Source: Larix sibirica (Eukaryota > Streptophyta > Pinopsida > Pinales > Pinaceae). From it: 13,561 bases of DNA. Numbering within the stretch: the stretch's first letter is position 1; each line of letters starts with the position of its first letter. Positions 1-8,092 of this stretch are shown here, one piece after another. Under the pieces are notes generated by a model. It saw nothing but the letters and a program-made list of their open reading frames with translations, did no database searches and had not been told where the DNA came from. Both the position numbers and the translations under genes were made by a program. The stretch spans positions 9,263 through 22,823 of the forward strand of contig NWUY0300032798.1 in assembly GCA_004151065.3 (NCBI GenBank). Direction: 5' to 3'.

Positions 1-156
1 CATTGTACAATAATTTATATCTATTAATACAAAGGCTTGTTGTTGTTGTCCCACTTACTCTCTTTGCTTATGTGTGCGTGATATATATTCACGTGATCTA
101 TATGTATGTTTATATTATGTACTACTGGTAATCCATATGATTCCCTAGACTACAAN
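1..156 (+). repeat. 3' part of the upstream LTR
   Basis: Bases 1-155 align without gaps to 5880-6034 in the downstream LTR. By hand I count 23 mismatches, 17 of them transitions, giving about 85% identity. The match stops at the N (156), which lines up with the penultimate LTR base, so this copy reaches the LTR end. Its first half lies left of the window. The primer-binding site and leader expected next are absent. Confidence 0.88.
156..156. other. Ambiguous base at the LTR/pol junction
   Basis: This is the only N in the window. To its left the sequence is LTR up to the last two bases. To its right, codons of an RNase H domain begin at once. It may be a collapsed assembly gap that joins two parts of the element, or an uncertain base at a genuine deletion junction. 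Confidence 0.7.
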
Positions 157-693
157 TTTCCAAATTGGTCGATTAAATTTCACATCCATATCGATGCTTT
201 TGGTATCGCGGTCGGTGCAATAATTACCCAACTTGGAGAAGATGTAATGGATACCCGAACACATATGCTAGCAGAAAATTAAATAAAGCAGAAAGAAACT
301 ACTCTACAATAGAACGAGAATCCCTGGGCATGATCTTTGCACTACAGAAGTATCGACACTACTTTTTACCTAACCCGTTTATATTCTACACAGATCATCA
401 AGCGCTTAAATATATAGTAAACAAACCGCTCCATCATGGCCGACAATGAAGATGGCTACTCCTATTCCAAGAATTTGAGTTTGAAATAATCAACCATCTA
501 GGAAAGAATAATGTCGGTCTTGACCACTTATCACACATAGAAATAGGCAAACATCCCGTCGGAATCGATGATGAGTTACCCGACGCTCACCTATTTAGAG
601 TCGAAGCTATATCTCCAAAATTGGAAGAGATAGCATAATACCTCAAGCAATGTCACGCTCCAGAAGGAATACTAGAAAAAAAAAGATACTTGA
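157..693 (+). pseudogene. Gypsy pol fragment: end of RT and RNase H (broken)
   Basis: RNase H degrades the RNA strand of the RNA/DNA hybrid during reverse transcription. The frame starting at 157 gives the RT-RNase H connection and the first RNase H strand with its acidic residue (IDAFGIAVGA, about 187-216; family consensus VDAS). A frameshift near 240-250 moves reading to frame 3, where YASRKLNKAERNYSTIERE (from 264) and TDHQALKYIVNKP carry the next conserved blocks. GKNN-x-x-LDHLS and LPDAHLF mark the end of the domain. In-frame stops are TGA 447-449 and TAA 636-638. A second frameshift near 690-700 returns to frame 1. The polymerase fingers and palm, with the YxDD box, are missing upstream because of the junction at 156. 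Homology is clear by eye; function is lost. Confidence 0.88.
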
Positions 694-1860
694 ATGAAAG
701 CTGCGCCATACACCCTGATAAACAAATTCTTATATAAAGTGGAAACAAATGAAGTACTACGAAGATGTGTCTTAGAACATGAACGACAAGATATTATTGA
801 TGAAGCACATAGTGTAACAGTAGGAGGACAATACCAAGCAAACACAACTGCAAAGAAAATTCTACAGTATGGTCTATGGTTTCCAACTCTACATAAAGAT
901 TGTAAAAATCAAGTAAACAACTGTGACAATTGTTAAAGATTAGGACGACCGCTGCCCAAAAATGAGATTCCACTAATACCTATTAATATGAGCTTGATGT
1001 TTGAAATATGGGCTATCGACTTCGTCGGACCCTTTCCAGTTCCTGGTCGACGAACTAGCGCTTGATATATCACCACAACAGTCAAGTATGTTACTAAATG
1101 GGCAAAATTTGTACCTGTATAATTATGTTCTAGTGAAATAGCCGCAAAGTTTATTTATGAAAATATCATCACCATATTTGGATGTCCCCTTACTCTCATC
1201 ATGGATAGAGGGACACATTTTATCAACAAGACTATATCAATATTATTAAAGGAATTCATGATCGACCACCATAAGAGTGCGACATATCATCCATAGTCAA
1301 ATGGAGCTATCAAAGCATTCAACCAAAATTTAACTAAAGGTCTAACAAAGTTGTGTAATAATGACAAGGATGATTGGGACGACATGATACCCGCCATTAT
1401 ATGGGATTACATAACAACTTACAAACGATCGATAGGGAAGACACCTTTTAAACTCGTCTATGGAAAAGAAGCAGTTATCCCGTTACATTTCAAACAACAT
1501 GCACCTATCACTGCAGACACACTTCATCTAGATATTGTCAAAGTTATAGAAGATAGAAATTTTGATCTATCAAAGTTGGAAGAACAATGCAAAATCGCAA
1601 TCCATAATCAGGAAGTTAAAAAGAAACAAAAAGATTGGCACAACCACAATCTGAGAAGGAAAGACATATCAATTGGTGACCCAACATTACTATACGACAG
1701 TGGAATTAAAGGGAAACCCAAAAAGTTGCACACAACATGGCTTGTAGTATATATCATCGAGGAACTAAATAACAATGGCTCAGTTCGACTAAAGACTTTA
1801 CAAGGCAAAGTTTTCTCCAAAGTTGTCAACGGTGCAAGGGTAAAAAGATATAAAGCGTAA
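694..1860 (+). pseudogene. Gypsy integrase (four in-frame stops, catalytic Glu lost)
   Basis: Integrase inserts the reverse-transcribed cDNA into the host chromosome. One frame runs the whole length without a frameshift. The N-terminal zinc-binding region includes EAH (about 805-816), a YGLWFPTLHKD block and the Cys pair CDNC ending at 933. The catalytic core shows the first Asp in WAIDFVGPF (1009-1035) and the second in MDRGTHF (1201-1221). In the third block, NGAIKAFN, the expected catalytic Glu is Lys (codon 1312-1314). The C-terminus has a degenerate GPY-like module (GP replaced by VV) and ends VNGARVKRYKA before TAA 1858-1860, a normal end for the family. Premature stops are TAA 934, TGA 1063, TAA 1120 and TAG 1294; at conserved positions these replace Gln (934, 1294) and Arg (1063). 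No chromodomain follows. The last 169 codons, from Met 1351, remain open. Confidence 0.92.
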
Positions 1861-2026
1861 ATTTGGAATGACACTGATTGAATGGTTGTATCACCATTTG
1901 GTCGACCATCGTGCCCCAGGTTTGTAAATTAATTAGTATTTTAACTTGCTAACTACATTAGTTAGAGAAAAGTAGTTACAAAAACTAACTTGCACTTTAC
2001 GAATATATATAAGAGGACCTTGAGAC

Positions 2027-3510
2027 ATGGATGTTGGCAGAAATAAGCATAAAGCAACTATGATAAACTAGAATAAGGAGAACAAGGCAAGTTAGAGTAG
2101 GAGAACGGGTCATAAAAATCAACCAGAGTTGATTGACGAGTTGAATTCATCCACAACCAACTTGGAGAGCATTCAAGCAAGAATATAACAAGTCGACCGG
2201 AGCATAACACACATAACCATGACCGACCCTGATGGAGAAGTCATGAAGACCGTCGATCAAAGCATGAGCTAAAATACTCACCACGCGTGCCAAGAAGTTG
2301 TCAAGTGCACAAATCACAATTAATAACATCACCTAACCACCATGAATGTGCACTGGACAACCAAACTATAAATAGAAACCTCGAGCAAAGTTGGGAACAC
2401 TTTTGCAAAGAGATGCATCATTTGCAACTAGAACTTGAAGTTTCGAATCACACAAACCCTTTGCTTATACCTACAATGACTAGAAAGGCTCCAAAGAAAT
2501 CCGTCGTCGTCACCATAGCCATGAAAGCAATATAAAAATCTTGATGGGAAGCAAAAGAAGCCGCCATGCCACCATTGAAAGCACGACTAACCAGAATCAG
2601 AAAATCCCGCATGGAAGAACACTAGTGGAAGAGATATTGGAAAGAAATTTGAGAATGAGGCATTCAAAATGATAGATGGACCAAAGAAGCCAACAAATTG
2701 GTCGTTGCAAAGATAAGGCATTACTTGAACACACCCCTGCTCGACAATTTTGACGGTTTAAAAGAATTAATTGCACAGTATGTTGTCAACCAATAGCACA
2801 AAGGGATGTTTTGGTTTGAAAAACCTATTGAAGTCGAAGCCACCCTTGTTGCACTGATAAACAGCTGACCAAATCAAGGGCCACAGATACCATTCGACGT
2901 CAAATCTAAATTAATTGAAGCATTCATAGGAACCCCCAAAGGGAAAAAATCAAAGGGGTTGATCATTAATAAAATCAAGTACCAGACATATAAATATGTT
3001 GCAATTATTGTATCAATTTGCTTAACAAATACTGGTCGATTGTTAGATATCAGACTCGACATGTTGGAGGTTGTCAAAGCAATAGCCACATAAGCACAAA
3101 TTTTCAACTAGATAGAGTATTTGGCTGTAGTCGTCAAGGTGACATGCGAAAAATTATAGGAGTTGGGATCAATAATTCAGTACCTGTCCCTACTTATTTG
3201 GATAGCAATGTACAAGATAAGTCCAGTCGAAGACCCTTCTTTTATTGAAAGGGTAAGACCGTTGATGAATAGTTTCAAACTATTCCAACCACGGGGTTTC
3301 CCAAAAGGTCCAAAAATTGCTAAGTTATGGCTCGAGAATTGGTTCCAAGTTTTGAAGACTACCTCGTCGAGATGGAGGGTTCCACAACCCATCCGACAAA
3401 GTCCACCCCCGACCGCACATATTCAACATGAGATGGACTACACAAAGGTATGGTTTTTGCAAGGTACAACAGGGGATTCTACCGAGCTAGATTACTACCT
3501 GACGGTTTGA
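2027..3510 (+). pseudogene. Additional gypsy coding region, proximal part, function unknown
   Basis: The 166 bp after the integrase look non-coding. A frame then opens at ATG 2027 (frame 2) and encodes a charged helical stretch with Leu/Ile/Val spacing like a coiled coil (about 2120-2230, DELNSSTTNLESIQ). Reading passes to frame 1 by about 2287 and stays there to TGA 3508. Frame 1 is interrupted by TAA 2533, TGA 2542, TAG 2623, TGA 2650 and 2656, TAG 2794, TGA 2866, TAA 3091, TAG 3109 and TAG 3157. Recognisable sense includes NKLVVAKIRHYLNTPLLDN, DIRLDMLEVVKAIAT and a hydrophobic YLSLLIWIAMYKIS that could be buried helix or membrane-spanning. The pattern faintly recalls the 'putative plant transposon protein' domain of Athila/Tat extra ORFs, but I cannot confirm that. 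It is probably one ancestral ORF that continues into the distal segments. Confidence 0.6.
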
Positions 3511-3631
3511 TATGTTTTCACTGATTTAGCTAGATAATCAAATAAGATATACCTTATACTAGATATTTCCCAAAGAGAATCCCAGTAAATGTAGGAGACA
3601 CTGACCGATGGAGAAAAATAAGTATTTTATT

Positions 3632-3686
3632 AAGACTCACCCTAAAAAACCCTCTCACCATCATTGTGTTGAAGACTCACCCTAAA
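3632..3686 (+). repeat. 15-bp direct repeat, 40 bp apart
   Basis: AAGACTCACCCTAAA occurs at 3632-3646 and again at 3672-3686. The 40-bp offset suggests a local duplication inside the extra coding region. 40 is not a multiple of three, so a duplication here would also have shifted the frame. Confidence 0.8.
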
Positions 3687-4010
3687 CCAGTAGAGGCAAA
3701 AGAACCATCAAGCGAAACAACGGAAGATGATGAAGCATAGGAAGAAGACGAGTCAGAGCCCAACATGACCAAGGAAAAACTCGACTTGGTAGTTGAACAA
3801 ATCTATACAATGCAACATAATTTCTTCAAGAAGTCCAAGAAGAGAAATCTCATACTGAATGCACCAACTGAAGGTGAACTCCAAGAACTCCATTAAGAAG
3901 CAGAGCAGGTCATCAGATATTTCGTACACAATAAGACTACGATTGACCAGCAGATCCAAAAGAACCTGACTGAAAGATATGCGCGCACCAAGGTAAGCAT
4001 TACCCAACCC
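3669..4010 (+). pseudogene. Extra gypsy coding region, acidic and helical segment
   Basis: Frame 3 gives a strongly acidic run (SSETTEDDEA, stop, EEDESEP) followed by a charged, Gln/Lys-rich helix-like stretch (KLDLVVEQIYTMQHNFFKK, then TIDQQIQKNLTERYARTKV). Only two stops interrupt it: TAG 3738-3740 and TAA 3894-3896. Both sit where a Gln codon changed by one transition would explain them. No catalytic motif is visible. The gap from 3511 to 3668 has stops in every frame and includes the direct repeat at 3632-3686. I read this as the middle of the same ancestral extra ORF; its function is unknown. Confidence 0.5.
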
Positions 4011-4089
4011 AAAAAGTTAAAAGATTGACTTCAATCCCATGAAGAATAACCTTTAGCAATTTCTAACAATTCCCTAAGAAGAACCTGCA

Positions 4090-5010
4090 TTGAAAAATAC
4101 CCTTCAAAGAAAGCTTAACTTGTCACTTTATAAGATCCGAATTTCCACAAGTTTATTGACTCCATCCCAAATAAATTCCCCAACTTGGAAAAATTTATCC
4201 TCAGTAAACCTATTATACAATCGATGTCCCCACCCGAGGCCTAGGCCAAACGCCCTCCTGGAACCAAACTTTCTGCAAAGTCGCTAAAAGGTCTCAGTCA
4301 ACCAAGGATAGTAGGCGCACACCAAGGAACTATAGAAAGAGTCTCTCATGATATTATACTTACACCAATTTTCACCCAAATTATCGACAATCACCACAGT
4401 CACATCTACACAACCCTTTCAACCTTCCCCCAGTTTAGACAAAACTTCAACATCTACGATTCCGTCGGTAACGACCAGCTTACCGACCCCCATATTTAGA
4501 TCCACCAACCCAACCGACCAAATTCCTTTCTCTACGACTCTACCAATTGTCTCGACCGTACCTAATCACTCGAATGTTAATATCCATTTGCTGTCCATGA
4601 CTATCCTGCCTCCCTCCTGGACTGTACCAGTATCTACTGCTTCCACTTCCACTCCATGTGTACCCTCATCGACGCCTCTTCAATTGATGCAATAGTCAGG
4701 TGCAGAACTCAGAAAAAGAAGAAAAAACAATCAACCTCAAAAGTATCCTCTTAGGATTCCCCTGTAGTCGCTCATAGATGCTTCAGGTGCTTCGGTTACT
4801 TTTGATTCCGATGCAGCTAAAGACTATGAACTCGATGCTCTCCTCCAAACCATAATCAAGGAACAAAATAAAAGATGGTCAAAAGAAAAAATAAAAGTAG
4901 ATGCAGTCGAAGATGAGCAAGCCGAAGTACTAAAAAATTGTGACATCTTGCCAAGGGAAGTAGAGTCGAGCTTGTGTGGACCCTCTACTAAAAATCCATA
5001 TACCAAGTAA
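4090..5010 (+). pseudogene. Extra gypsy coding region, Ser/Thr/Pro-rich then acidic segment
   Basis: From 4348, frame 1 encodes a low-complexity Ser/Thr/Pro-rich tract (for example TSTSTIPSVTTSLPTPIF) to TAG 4693. It continues past that stop as a basic patch (RKRRK), TAG 4765, then an acidic helix-like stretch (DAAKDYELDALLQTIIKEQ and DAVEDEQAEVLKN) to TAA 5008. Upstream (4090-4347) the frame is unclear: frame 1 is open to 4287, but an overlapping frame reads more like protein (RPPGTKLSAKSLKGLSQP), so a frameshift near 4400 is likely. The S/T/P tract looks like a flexible linker between helical parts. No homologue is recognised. Confidence 0.45.
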
Positions 5011-5690
5011 TGATCTTATTTGGATCATTTGTCGCGCTTTTAGAAGAAGTTTCAACTTAGTGGAACCAAGAAAATGAACAACAAACATCAACACTATTGG
5101 ATAATTAATATAAACTATTTTTGGAACGACAGAATAAGTTGTGGGAATATGAACTAGTAGAAAAGCGGTTGGGCAATGTCCTGAGCAATTGGTACCTGCA
5201 TTATGGATACGTTTTAACAGAAATGAGCAAGGTCCAGAATATTCTAGCAACTATATTCCAGTAGATCCAACAAATTTGTAGGATCTAGAACAACAAATTG
5301 AGCTTGAACAAAACCGACTACATGTAGTTCAGAAAAAGGCCGAGCAGTGGGAAAAGCAAGCAAAACCAACACAAGAAGAAGTTCACCTCATTTCTACCCA
5401 AATCGACAAGTTACTCAGCGATGCCAATAATCAACACTTGATTCTCGTGCATGAAATGCAAAATATAAAAAATGATTCAGTCACTTAAAAGATATCCAAG
5501 CTATCCGACCTCACCTCAGTCAACTTAAACATCCAGACAGTTCTCCATGATTTGGGATATTTTTAGTGTCGACTTTCCTCCTCTGCCAGCTCTATCATCG
5601 AAGCATGCAGCAAAGCCAACCAATCCATTGTCCTATCTACTCATCAACAACCATAAGAAAAATGTGACTAAGCAATTGTATTTTCAGTTT
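5010..5690 (+). pseudogene. Extra gypsy coding region, C-terminal coiled coil
   Basis: Frame 3 from ATG 5010 gives helix-forming sequence (YKLFLERQNKLWEYELVEKR) broken by TAG 5058-5060 and TAA 5106-5108. It reaches TAG 5253 and shifts to frame 2. Frame 2 carries a long heptad-like coiled coil (DLEQQIELEQNRLHVVQKK; EEVHLISTQIDKLLSDANNQ) with stops TAG 5279, TAA 5486, TAG 5564 and TAA 5654. Reading then fades just before the polypurine tract, which is where a final ORF of an LTR element would end. A structural or oligomerising role is inferred from the coiled coil alone. Confidence 0.5.
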
Positions 5691-5735
5691 ATTTTTGCAC
5701 CCCCTATTCTCTTTGGGACGAGGAAACGTTTTGTT

Positions 5736-5746
5736 GGTGGGGGAGA
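5736..5746 (+). other. Polypurine tract for plus-strand priming
   Basis: The purine-rich GGTGGGGGAGA ends directly against the TG that opens the 3' LTR. In LTR elements this tract resists RNase H and primes plus-strand DNA synthesis. Position and composition are as expected for a gypsy element. Confidence 0.85.
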
Positions 5747-6036
5747 TGTTGGAGGAGCCTAGTCGAGTTGGTGCAGTCGGTCAAGTAGCCGACCGAAATG
5801 GTGGTTATAACCGAATAACTAAATATAATCAATATATATAGGTTGTTGAGTCATGATCTATGGAGAATCTAGCATCGACCATTGTATAATATTTTATATC
5901 TGTTAATACAAAGGCTTGTTTACGTTGTCCCACTTACTCTCTTTACTTATATGTGTATGATATATGTTCATGTGGTCTATATGTATGTTTAAATGATGTA
6001 ATGCTAGTAACTCGTATGATTCTCTAGATTACAACA
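5747..6036 (+). repeat. 3' LTR (290 bp, complete)
   Basis: It begins TGTTGGAGG directly after the polypurine tract and ends GATTACAACA, giving 5-bp inverted termini TGTTG/CAACA. Bases 5880-6034 match 1-155. The U3 part holds an inverted TCGGTC/GACCGA pair (5777-5782 and 5791-5796) and a palindrome GGTTATAACC (5803-5812). A TATA run at 5833-5840 is the most likely promoter box. A short (CA)n tract follows the LTR directly. Confidence 0.9.
5833..5840 (+). promoter_or_regulatory. Putative TATA box in the LTR
   Basis: TATATATA lies about 86 bases into the LTR, upstream of the part shared with the window's left end. The position suits a U3 core promoter. The surrounding sequence is AT-rich, so this is weak evidence. 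Confidence 0.4.
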
Positions 6037-6162
6037 CACACACATATAAGATAACAATAATAAAATTATAAAGTAATAAAATAAAAATATAACAAATAAC
6101 AAATTATAATATTTATGAAGTTATTAAATAACCTATTTCGAAAAGAAAAACTATGAAGAGTC

Positions 6163-6182
6163 ATGCCTTTTTGTGAAGGCAT
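6163..6182 (+). other. 7-bp perfect hairpin in the copia-like LTR
   Basis: ATGCCTT (6163-6169) and AAGGCAT (6176-6182) pair perfectly around a 6-base loop. It sits about 180 bases before the PBS. Confidence 0.7.
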
Positions 6183-6252
6183 CAAAGTATCCCAATGTAT
6201 TCTATACACGTGCCTTTTTATAATTGTAAATTATCATCTCTTATTTATTATA

Positions 6253-6278
6253 TACATTTATTACATACATTTATTACA
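6253..6278 (+). repeat. 13-bp tandem duplication
   Basis: TACATTTATTACA is present twice in immediate succession (6253-6265 and 6266-6278), a perfect and therefore fairly young duplication in AT-rich sequence. Confidence 0.85.
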
Positions 6279-6361
6279 TATTTTTGTTCATTTGTGGATT
6301 ATTGTAATTTTTCCTATTTACATTGGATGTTTCCTCAGTAATTGATCTTTGTTCGTTTCAT

Positions 6362-6373
6362 TGGTATCAGAGC
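6362..6373 (+). other. Primer-binding site, tRNA-iMet type
   Basis: TGGTATCAGAGC is the exact complement of the last 12 bases of plant initiator tRNA-Met, the usual primer for minus-strand synthesis in plant Ty1/copia elements. It stands one base after the CA end of the presumed LTR. Chance occurrence of all 12 bases at this spot is very unlikely. Confidence 0.88.
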
Positions 6374-6790
6374 AAGTCTGATCCGACCTTTGGCCATATT
6401 TTTCAGACTTTGTTTGAATCAGCTATTGGCCACACCCCTTTTATCAGACCTTGTCTATTCAATCGTTAGAGTTCTTTGGTCCTAGGTCTTTGACCAAATC
6501 AAAGAGGTTTTAGTCACAAGTGTGAAGCAAATCAAGTCAAGCAAGAGAAAAAATTATTTTGTTACAAATATTGAAGATCAAATAAGAATCGTGATAAAAT
6601 AATCCAAAGGGGCCATTAAAAGTTCAAAATCTCTATTAATGGTATTATCTGAAATCCTCATGAGTTTTAGAATGATATTTAGCGTTCAAAACTCGTTGGA
6701 TCCATTTTAGCTTCCACTATTATTGCTTCTGTTGTTTCGACACTGACCTTTGCTGACATAAAACATTCACCAGAAAATAAGTCCAATAAC
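6374..6790 (+). other. Leader-like sequence after the PBS, no gene
   Basis: This AT-rich stretch follows the PBS where a copia leader and gag start would be expected. I see no zinc knuckle, gag, protease or integrase motif in any frame, and the open frames are short. An open frame without ATG runs from 6683 to about 6970 but merges into the C-rich tract and looks compositional. Confidence 0.5.
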
Positions 6791-7040
6791 GATAGTGAAA
6801 GCTTCTATGCTCGCACTTTGTTACTCCCATATTCCACCTGCATTGACTTCTCTTCCTCCAAATCATGCAATTGCCCCACGCCTCAACTTCCTGATGCCCA
6901 AATCTCCATCACCAACTCCTCTCATGTCTTACCGTTCTGCACCCACACTACTCCTACTTCCACGTCACTCTAGACACTCCATCTGTGGTTGCACGCTTCA
7001 CCTCTCGCTACATATCGTCGCTCCTCCCTTTAACCTATCC

Positions 7041-7108
7041 TCATTTCCTACTCATATTTATCTTTTCCTACTCATGTTTATCTTTTCCTACACATGTTTA
7101 TCTTTTCC
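7041..7108. repeat. 20-bp tandem repeat, about 3.4 copies
   Basis: The unit TCTTTTCCTACTCATGTTTA occurs at 7041-7060 (two mismatches), 7061-7080 (exact), 7081-7100 (one mismatch) and as an 8-base partial copy at 7101-7108. It is a small minisatellite within the C-rich tract. Confidence 0.9.
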
Positions 7109-7394
7109 ATCCAAGCCCACGCCATGCTCCACACTAAATAACCTCCGCTCGTGCACTCTTCCATCCTCCACATTCCTCCAAACTAGTGCTAACCACGCAT
7201 CTGCACCACTTATGCAGCATTTCTCCACTACTCCCACTTACACTCCCTCCTCTTAATCCTCTATGTACCTTCTACATTTCACGCTCCAACACTTCATACT
7301 TACACTCGCTTCTACCTCTCAACACCGCAACACCCACTCCCTGCGTGCCCTTGCTTGCACTTCCTCTTCCACTCCCTCATCCATTGCACGATGC

Positions 7395-7443
7395 CATCCC
7401 ACTACATGACCTCCCATGCTACACTCCTCATCCCACTACATGA
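7395..7443. repeat. 15-bp direct repeat, 34 bp apart
   Basis: CATCCCACTACATGA occurs at 7395-7409 and exactly again at 7429-7443. With the minisatellite upstream it suggests that the C-rich tract grew partly by local duplication. Confidence 0.8.
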
Positions 7444-7604
7444 AATCCCACATCAAAATCCCAACACTCCATACCTCCTCATACCAGCGCCTCTACCAAT
7501 CCTCCCTCTTGGTTGCGCTTCCTCTCCTTCCCATCGCTCCATGCACTCGCATTTACTTAAATTATTATCCCCGCACATATGCAATCCTCCACTTCTTCAT
7601 CCTC

Positions 7605-7623
7605 TTAGGGTTTAAAACCCTAA
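7605..7623. promoter_or_regulatory. Inverted pair of telo-box motifs
   Basis: TTAGGGTTT (7605-7613) and AAACCCTAA (7615-7623) form a 9-bp inverted repeat around one base. Each arm is the plant telo-box, a short telomere-like element found in many plant promoters. The pair lies exactly at the switch from C-rich to AT-rich DNA. A regulatory role is not shown. Confidence 0.5.
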
Positions 7624-8092
7624 CCACTTCCACTTCACAAAATAATAGCAATGATAATAATAATTATAAGAATAATATTATTTTAATATTTTAAATTTTC
7701 TCCCAAACCAAAAAAAAATTAAAACTATATAATAGAAAAATATTTGTATAATAATATTATTATGTATTAATAATAATAATTATTACCATTACTTTTCTTT
7801 TTTTCAAGGATAAGATTCCAAAGCTCTTTTATAATTATAATTATTATTATTTTGAAAAAACGTTTCAAAATAGAAGAGATAGATTTTATTAACCAGAAAA
7901 AAAATATTTTCCAATGTTCCATCGAAAGTGCCTATTGTGATGCTAAAAGTTGACGACATATTTTATGAAAGTTATATTGTTGTTGTTATTTGTCCAACTA
8001 ATAATTTTTTTATATTAATGTTGATGTTGCTAATCAACTACAATTCCTAGAATCAAGTATAGAGAAGAATGAGTGGAATGAATATCAAATAA
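7624..8092. other. AT-rich low-complexity DNA, possible LINE 5' UTR
   Basis: No gene. The first part (7640-7860) is simple AT-rich sequence with (TAA)n and (TTA)n runs, including a perfect 16-bp palindrome at 7748-7763. From about 7880 the sequence is more complex and runs into ORF1 of the LINE, so it may include the LINE 5' UTR. No boundary or target-site duplication can be fixed by eye. Confidence 0.55.

Larger units (their letters stand above)
1..6036 (+). mobile_element. Decayed, internally deleted Ty3/gypsy LTR retrotransposon
   Basis: Order seen: partial LTR, end of reverse transcriptase/RNase H, integrase, a long extra coding region, polypurine tract, complete LTR. RNase H preceding integrase, with a gypsy-type HHCC and DDE integrase, places it in Ty3/gypsy (Metaviridae). 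The integrase ends in a VNG-x-R-x-K-x-Y module with no chromodomain after it, and a large extra region lies between integrase and the 3' LTR. Both traits fit the plant Tat/Athila branch; that lineage call is inference. PBS, gag, protease and most of the RT are absent, so at least 2-3 kb is missing at base 156. Many stops and at least two frameshifts in pol make it non-autonomous. The left end is cut by the window, so target-site duplications cannot be tested; the right flank reads cacac (6037-6041). Confidence 0.9.
6115..6360 (+). repeat. Probable Ty1/copia LTR, right end defined
   Basis: The right boundary is supported by the final CA (6359-6360) lying one base before a tRNA-iMet primer-binding site. 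The left end is uncertain; TGAA at 6115 would pair with the terminal TTCA and give about 246 bp. Inside are a hairpin just upstream of AT-rich promoter-like sequence, a G-box CACGTG (6207-6212) and a 13-bp tandem duplication. A hairpin in this position is common in plant copia LTRs as I remember them. No second LTR copy is in the window. Bases 6037-6114 to its left are (CA)n and AT-rich sequence without other features. Confidence 0.55.
6791..7612. other. C-rich, G-poor, strand-asymmetric tract, origin unknown
   Basis: The top strand is dominated by C and T. In bases 7321-7380 I count 28 C to 6 G, and in 7381-7440 27 C to 5 G. Purines are few, so stop codons are rare and overlapping open frames appear on the + strand. 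Their products are Pro/Ser/Leu/His-rich with no domain, so I do not call them genes. The minus strand is G- and A-rich with frequent stops. The composition changes abruptly at about 7612. The tract contains a 20-bp tandem repeat and a spaced 15-bp direct repeat. Confidence 0.7.

Noticed and set aside
1949-1965. CTAACT/AGTTAG hairpin after the integrase
   Set aside because: Six-base arms in AT-rich DNA are common by chance, and no element boundary or control site is nearby.
4348-4695. Ser/Thr/Pro-rich 115-codon frame as a separate host gene
   Set aside because: Its frame continues past TAG 4693 into acidic helical sequence, and it lies inside the gypsy element, so it is better read as part of the extra ORF.
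4930-5250. Minus-strand open frame of 106 codons
   Set aside because: It lies opposite the helical plus-strand reading of the extra gypsy region and shows no motif; an antisense shadow. The same holds for the minus frames at 1608-1874, 2147-2332, 2874-3107, 3177-3392, 3753-4007, 4824-5006, 11630-11890 and 12667-12849.
6037-6050. (CA)n run after the 3' LTR as a target-site duplication
   Set aside because: The left flank of the element is outside the window, so no duplication can be shown; it may be simple repeat.
6795-7694. Four overlapping + strand open frames of 85-153 codons rich in Pro, Ser, Leu and His
   Set aside because: They overlap in different frames, have no recognisable domain, and are expected where purines and hence stop codons are rare. 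Compositional artefact.
7748-7763. 16-bp perfect palindrome
   Set aside because: Made only of A and T within (TAA)/(TTA) simple repeats; low-complexity by-product.
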